Source of the DNA: Bacillota bacterium
GTDB lineage: Bacteria > Bacillota > Clostridia > Lachnospirales > Lachnospiraceae
DNA: 55,571 nt
Assembly (NCBI GenBank): GCA_023410575.1
Contig: JAEYPP010000093.1
Span: 1 to 55,571, forward strand
Direction: 5' to 3'
Shown: in pieces, positions 51,082 to 55,571 of the stretch
How positions within the stretch are numbered: position 1 is the stretch's first letter
Layout: the number at the start of each line of letters is the position of its first letter
Made by a program: the position numbers and the translations under genes
Notes under the pieces: generated by a model
Database searches by the model: none
Told to the model about the DNA's origin: nothing
What the model saw: only the letters and a program-made list of their open reading frames with translations

Positions 51082-51996
51082 ATGCTAGATGTATGTTTAT
51101 TAGGAACGAGCGGTATGATGCCACTACCAGGTAGATGGTTAACTGCATGTATGACAAGACTTAATGGAAGTAGTCTTTTAATAGATTGTGGAGAGGGAAC
51201 ACAAATAGCAATACGCCAAAAGGGATGGAGTTTTCACCCGATTGATGTAATCTGCTTTACACATTATCATGGGGATCATATTAGTGGGTTGCCTGGTTTG
51301 CTTTTATCCATGGGGAATGCTGAGCGAACGCAGCCAGTTACATTAATTGGACCAAAAGGACTCGAAAGGGTTGTAACAGCATTACGAGTAATCGCACCAG
51401 AACTTCCATTTGAATTAAATTATGTTGAGCTAACGCAACCTTGTGAGACAATTAAGATAAATGATTATGTGATTGAAGCGTTTCGTGTAAATCATAATGT
51501 ATTATGTTACGGCTATAATGTAATTGTGAAACGTACTGGTAGATTTATACCAGAGAAGGCAATCGAGAATGATGTACCAAAAATGTATTGGAATCGATTA
51601 CAAAAAGGATTGACAATTGAGGAAGAAGGTAGATGTTTTACTCCAGATATGATATTAGGACCAGAGAGGAAAGGAATTAAGCTTACTTATTGTACGGATT
51701 CAAGACCAGTTTCTCAGATTGCACAAAAAGCATTTGGTGCTGATTTATTTATCTGTGAAGGTATGTATGGAGAAAAAGAAAAACAAGCAAATGCAAATGA
51801 AAATAAGCATATGACTTTTTATGAGGCTGCTAATCTTGCGAAGGAAGCTCATGTGAAGGAATTATGGTTAACTCATTATAGTCCTTCTTTAGTTCGACCT
51901 GAAGAATATATGAGGGAAACAAAATCAATCTTTTCAAAAACAAAGGCAGGTAAAGATGGTAAGAGTATAACAATTGAGTTTGATAAAGAAGAGTAA
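51082..51996 (+). CDS. rnz: Ribonuclease Z
   Basis: The 304-aa metallo-beta-lactamase-fold nuclease trims tRNA 3' ends. LLGTSGMMPLPGRW, CGEGTQIAIRQ, zinc motif HYHGDH (~62-67) and later YCTDSRP and LTHYSP are present. It is needed here because the three tRNA genes in the window lack an encoded CCA end. Confidence 0.94.
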   Translation: MLDVCLLGTSGMMPLPGRWLTACMTRLNGSSLLIDCGEGTQIAIRQKGWSFHPIDVICFTHYHGDHISGLPGLLLSMGNAERTQPVTLIGPKGLERVVTALRVIAPELPFELNYVELTQPCETIKINDYVIEAFRVNHNVLCYGYNVIVKRTGRFIPEKAIENDVPKMYWNRLQKGLTIEEEGRCFTPDMILGPERKGIKLTYCTDSRPVSQIAQKAFGADLFICEGMYGEKEKQANANENKHMTFYEAANLAKEAHVKELWLTHYSPSLVRPEEYMRETKSIFSKTKAGKDGKSITIEFDKEE

Positions 51997-52012
51997 GAAA
52001 GAAGGGTGAAAT

Positions 52013-52600
52013 ATGACACGTTCAAAGAAAAGTTCAGTAAAAACAGTTTTTGTAATGTGTGTTTTGGTATGTGTAATCTTTGGAGCATTTGTATATTTCG
52101 CAAATCGAGAAAATGATGATTCAGAAATTGTAGCTGAGCAAACGGAGGTAGAAAAACTGCTCAGTAAAGACACGACTTCAGAGTATCCGCCTACTGCACG
52201 CGAAGTTATAAAACTTTATAGTAGAGTAGTAAAATGTATTCATGGAGAAGAAAAACTAGATGAAGAACAAATCACGTCTTTAGGGAAATTGATGCTGAGT
52301 TTATATTCTAAAGAGCTTCTAGAAGATAATCCACAAGATGAATATTTCAACAAGTTATTATCTGAAGCTAAAGAATATAAAAATGCGGATCGAGAAGTGA
52401 TTAGTTATGCAATTGATTCAGGTGATAATGTAATTGAATGGTCGGATAATGGGGACAATTTCTCTAGAATTTTAGCTACTTTTACTTTAAGAGAAGGAAC
52501 CGCTTATAATAAGACGTGTGAAGAATTCATTTTGATACAAAATGAAAAAGGTCAGTGGAAGATTCTCGGTTGGAAATTAGCGGATAAAGAAGATATGTAA
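52013..52600 (+). CDS. Unknown membrane-anchored protein
   Basis: The 195-aa protein has a basic start, one membrane span (~12-32) and an acidic extracytoplasmic domain; the last ~60 residues (FSRILATFTLREGTAYNKTCEEFILIQNEKGQWKILGWKL) have the beta pattern of NTF2/DUF4829-like folds. Function unknown. It lies between rnz and tsaD, close enough for co-transcription. Confidence 0.6.
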   Translation: MTRSKKSSVKTVFVMCVLVCVIFGAFVYFANRENDDSEIVAEQTEVEKLLSKDTTSEYPPTAREVIKLYSRVVKCIHGEEKLDEEQITSLGKLMLSLYSKELLEDNPQDEYFNKLLSEAKEYKNADREVISYAIDSGDNVIEWSDNGDNFSRILATFTLREGTAYNKTCEEFILIQNEKGQWKILGWKLADKEDM

Positions 52601-52631
52601 AATGAATATGAGCAGAAAGAGTGTGACACAA

Positions 52632-53654
52632 ATGGGAAAAGATATATATATTTTAGCGATAGAATCCTCTTGTGATGAAACAGCAGCATCGGTTGTTAAA
52701 AATGGAAGAGAGGTTTTATCCAATGTAATTTCATCTCAGATTGCATTGCATACATTGTACGGTGGAGTTGTTCCAGAGATTGCTTCACGTAAACACATAG
52801 AAAAAATAAATCAAGTAATTCAGGAAGCTTTAGATGAAGCCCATTTAAGACTTGATGATTTAGATGCAATCGCGGTAACTTATGGTCCTGGTCTAGTAGG
52901 AGCACTACTAGTTGGTGTGGCTGAGGCGAAAGCAATTGCATATGCAACAAAATTACCATTGGTTGGGGTACACCATATTGAAGGACACGTTTCAGCTAAC
53001 TATATTGAAAATAAGGATTTAGAGCCACCTTTTTTGTGCCTAATTGTATCTGGTGGTCACACTCATTTAGTTTTGGTAAAAGAATATGGAGAGTATGAAA
53101 TTATAGGTCGAACACACGATGATGCAGCAGGTGAAGCTTATGATAAGGTGGCTAGAGCAATTGGTCTGGGCTATCCAGGAGGACCTAAGATTGATAAGTT
53201 AGCGAAAGAGGGCGATAAGCACGCGATTACATTCCCACGTGCCCATATTGAGGGATGCCCATTTGATTTTAGTTTTAGTGGAGTGAAGTCTGCAGTACTA
53301 AATCATTTAAATTCTTGCTCAATGAAAAATGAGGTTGTAAAATACGAAGATATTGCTGCTTCCTTTCAAGAGGCAGTGGTTGACGTACTAGTATCAAGAA
53401 CGATTGCGGCTGCAAAAGAATATGGAATGAAAAAAGTGGCGATCGCCGGTGGAGTTGCATCAAATTCTGCATTGCGTGAGGCAATGATCTTAGCTTGTGA
53501 GAAAAACAACTTATCCTTCTACTCGCCATCACCAATCTTTTGCACTGATAATGCCGCAATGATAGGGTGTGCAGCTTATTACGAATATATTAAGGGTAAT
53601 ACTTGTGGGCTTGACTTGAATGCAATACCAAACCTTAAAATCGGACAAAGATAA
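52632..53654 (+). CDS. tsaD: tRNA N6-threonylcarbamoyladenosine transferase TsaD
   Basis: The 340-aa catalytic subunit of t6A synthesis has ILAIESSCDETAASVV, YGPGLVGALLVG, metal-binding HHIEGH (~111-116), SGGHTHLV and FSFSGVKSAV. The start at 52632 gives the usual length; an in-frame ATG at 52602 would add ten residues and has an equally weak ribosome site. Confidence 0.95.
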   Translation: MGKDIYILAIESSCDETAASVVKNGREVLSNVISSQIALHTLYGGVVPEIASRKHIEKINQVIQEALDEAHLRLDDLDAIAVTYGPGLVGALLVGVAEAKAIAYATKLPLVGVHHIEGHVSANYIENKDLEPPFLCLIVSGGHTHLVLVKEYGEYEIIGRTHDDAAGEAYDKVARAIGLGYPGGPKIDKLAKEGDKHAITFPRAHIEGCPFDFSFSGVKSAVLNHLNSCSMKNEVVKYEDIAASFQEAVVDVLVSRTIAAAKEYGMKKVAIAGGVASNSALREAMILACEKNNLSFYSPSPIFCTDNAAMIGCAAYYEYIKGNTCGLDLNAIPNLKIGQR

Positions 53655-53667
53655 GTGGAGGTTGATT

Positions 53668-54357
53668 ATGGGTAAGACAACAGCTATTATACTTGCCGCT
53701 GGTCAAGGCAAGCGCATGAATAGTGAAATTGCAAAACAATATCTTTTGATAGCTAATCATCCAGTTTTATATTACTCAATCAAGGCATTTCAAGATAGTG
53801 AGATTGATCAAATAATTCTAGTGACTCAACAAGGGGAAGAACAATTTGTAGATAAAGAAATTGTTCTTCCTGATCGTTTTAATAAAGTGATTCAAATTGT
53901 AGCTGGTGGAAAAGAGAGATATCATTCGGTATATGAGGGATTAAAGGAGATTAATGGTACAGACTATGTATTGATTCATGATGGAGCAAGACCATTTATA
54001 ACACCTATGATAATAAATGAGACATTAGTTGCTGTTAGAGATAAGAAAGCATGTGTTGTTGGTGTGCCAACAAAAGACACAATTAAGATTGTAAATCATG
54101 AACAAACAGTTATAGATACGCCAATTCGAGATTATGTTTGGATAACTCAGACACCACAGGCCTTTGAATATAGCCTGATTTTAAAAGCGTATGAAAAACT
54201 TATGCAACAATCATTAATACAAGTAACCGATGATGCTATGGTGGTGGAGCAAATGCTAAATCATCCTATTCACATGATACGTGGTAGTTATTACAATATT
54301 AAGATTACGACACCTGAAGACCTAATAATTGCGGAAGCTATGATGCATGATAACTAG
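53668..54357 (+). CDS. ispD: 2-C-methyl-D-erythritol 4-phosphate cytidylyltransferase
   Basis: The 229-aa enzyme of the MEP isoprenoid pathway has ILAAGQGKRMNSEIAKQYL, GGKERYHSVYEGL, IHDGARPF and TDDAMVVEQ. ATG at 53668 follows GGAGG; the in-frame ATG at 53620 is inside tsaD. Confidence 0.92.
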   Translation: MGKTTAIILAAGQGKRMNSEIAKQYLLIANHPVLYYSIKAFQDSEIDQIILVTQQGEEQFVDKEIVLPDRFNKVIQIVAGGKERYHSVYEGLKEINGTDYVLIHDGARPFITPMIINETLVAVRDKKACVVGVPTKDTIKIVNHEQTVIDTPIRDYVWITQTPQAFEYSLILKAYEKLMQQSLIQVTDDAMVVEQMLNHPIHMIRGSYYNIKITTPEDLIIAEAMMHDN

Positions 54358-54499
54358 TGAATGCGAGTATTTGGGTAAATGATTTATATGTGATAGAGAC
54401 ATGTATTGGCATGGAATTTCAACATTTTTTGATGTTTTTAGAAAGCGCAACATGGATAAAATTACAAGTGTTTTTGGTTTAAAAACTACAGAAAAGTAC

Positions 54500-54528
54500 T
54501 TGACATGTTCTTTTTTCTATGATAAACT
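54500..54528 (+). promoter_or_regulatory. Promoter of the tRNA-Ser(UGA) gene
   Basis: TTGACA (54500-54505), 17 bp, TAAACT (54523-54528), 15 bp before the tRNA. Confidence 0.65.
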
Positions 54529-54543
54529 TACTAAGCGTCATCC

Positions 54544-54628
54544 GGAGAGGTGTCCGAGTGGTTTAAGGAACTGGTCTTGAAAACCAGCGACTGTAACAGG
54601 TCCGTGGGTTCGAATCCCACCTTCTCCG
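54544..54628 (+). tRNA. tRNA-Ser (anticodon UGA)
   Basis: Class II tRNA: acceptor GGAGAGG with CCTTCTCC (one G-U), anticodon loop CUUGAAA, a long variable arm and T loop TTCGAAT. Discriminator G. CCA not encoded. Confidence 0.93.
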
Positions 54629-54696
54629 CTAAACAACATAAGTTGTTGTCATGAGAATTATGGTATGGATTTTTACTTGATTAGTAGTCGAGATTG

Positions 54697-54722
54697 CCAC
54701 CAGATTTTATCGGTGGTTTTTA
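54697..54722 (+). terminator. Terminator between the two tRNA-Ser genes
   Basis: CCACC pairs with GGTGG around AGATTTTATC and is followed by five T. Confidence 0.75.
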
Positions 54723-54770
54723 TATTCTGCTAATACACACAAAAAAATGCATTAATGACATGACACATTT

Positions 54771-54859
54771 GGAGAATTACCCAAGTGGTTGAAGGGGCTC
54801 CCCTGGAAAGGGAGTAGGTCGTTAATAGCGGCGCCAGGGTTCAAATCCCTGATTCTCCG
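54771..54859 (+). tRNA. tRNA-Ser (anticodon GGA)
   Basis: Class II tRNA: acceptor GGAGAAT with ATTCTCC, anticodon stem CTCCC/GGGAG with loop CUGGAAA, a long variable arm (GTCGTTAATAGCGGC) and T loop TTCAAAT. CCA not encoded. Confidence 0.93.
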
Positions 54860-55002
54860 CTCTTCTTTGGATGGTAAATAAGTAAAATATTTGCCAGAAA
54901 AAGGAGTTAGACATTATCAGTCAAAAGTGATATAATGTCAAAGCTGTTAAATTTTGAATTGTACAAACAATTCAAAGAGTTTGAAAAACTTTAAAATCAT
55001 GC

Positions 55003-55031
55003 TTGACAAAATAGAAATTGCATGATAAAAT
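55003..55031 (+). promoter_or_regulatory. rRNA operon promoter P1
   Basis: TTGACA (55003-55008), 17 bp, TAAAAT (55026-55031), with an A/T-rich stretch upstream that could act as an UP element. Confidence 0.8.
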
Positions 55032-55100
55032 GGTTAAGCTGTTCAAAATGGCAACATTAATCAAACAATAGAAAAAGTTTTAAAAACTTAAAAGAAATGG

Positions 55101-55129
55101 TTGACAAAAACTTGATTGCTTGATATAAT
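55101..55129 (+). promoter_or_regulatory. rRNA operon promoter P2
   Basis: Full consensus: TTGACA (55101-55106), 17 bp, TATAAT (55124-55129), again with A-rich upstream sequence similar to that of P1. The ~310-bp leader after it contains no gene; it has the GAACATTGAAAACTGAAC segment common in clostridial rRNA leaders. Confidence 0.88.
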
Positions 55130-55444
55130 AATCAAGCTGTCACACAGAAAAACAGCAACTATGAACATTGAAAACTGAACAGTGAAACAACCTTGAAATT
55201 CGTTGAGAATTCCTAGTTAATAAACTAGGCGAGTTAGTAGTTTTGCTTGCAAGACAAGAGACTAACAAATAGAACTGTTTTAAGTCGAAAGATTTGAAAC
55301 AACCCTATAACAGTAAACGGAATCAAAGATGACAATTAAGGCAAACTTAGATGTCAGCAATTGTTCTGAAAAGATTAAAAGCTTAAAGGTACCCGCTTGA
55401 CCAAAGGTCAATCGGTATCAGTTTTTAACTTCGTTAAAAACTTC

Positions 55445-55571
<127 letters not shown>

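Overview
The window is low-GC Firmicutes DNA. Synteny (uvrC-hprK-ROK kinase-murB-rapZ-whiA-crh; dnaE-pfkA; tsaE-tsaB-rimI; tsaD-ispD next to an rRNA operon) and protein character point to a Lachnospiraceae/Lachnoclostridium-type clostridium, possibly close to Clostridium phytofermentans. That placement is from recognition, not from a search.

Region 1 (about 306-15660) is a 15.2-kb integrated element. It sits in the 3' end of a tRNA-Gly(CCC) gene and is bounded by a 26-bp perfect direct repeat (357-382 and 15581-15606) inside an 80-bp imperfect one that also duplicates the tRNA terminator. Paired AACGGACA-type repeats lie just inside both ends. Its order is: leftward tyrosine integrase and phage-type repressor; then rightward Cro-like protein, excisionase-like protein, SF3 helicase, several small unknown proteins, an intact TerS-like protein and a sigma-70-like gene broken by an amber codon. 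Cargo follows: a Septu-like ATPase/HNH pair, a decayed second terS, a protein with possible Ntn-hydrolase-like features, a small hydrophobic peptide gene and a PemK/MazF-like gene behind a structured RNA leader. No capsid, portal, large terminase, tail or lysis gene is visible, so the element looks like a phage satellite (PICI-like) or a much reduced prophage carrying defence and toxin modules. The sequence also suggests several element RNAs, including two short RNAs with the same terminator loop.

Region 2 (about 15.7-24 kb) holds a truncated chemoreceptor-like membrane protein and a surface-sugar cluster: two TPR glycosyltransferases, an RmlD-like reductase, NeuB-like synthase, GNAT, NeuA-like CMP-sugar synthetase and a Maf N-terminal-like protein. 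This suggests nonulosonic acid decoration, perhaps of flagellin. An LspA-like protein follows.

Region 3 (about 24-54.4 kb) is housekeeping: pyrG (reverse strand), ftsH, uvrC, hprK, ROK kinase, murB, rapZ, whiA, a Crh-type HPr with Glu at position 15, mltG, a polysaccharide deacetylase, dnaE, pfkA, an ABC exporter, tex, ribU, ycxB-like, tsaE-tsaB-rimI, a zinc-ribbon protein, RNase Z, tsaD and ispD. A two-hairpin intergenic repeat occurs three times in the window. Region 4 (54.4 kb to the end) has tRNA-Ser(UGA), tRNA-Ser(GGA), two strong tandem promoters and the first ~127 bases of a 16S rRNA gene.
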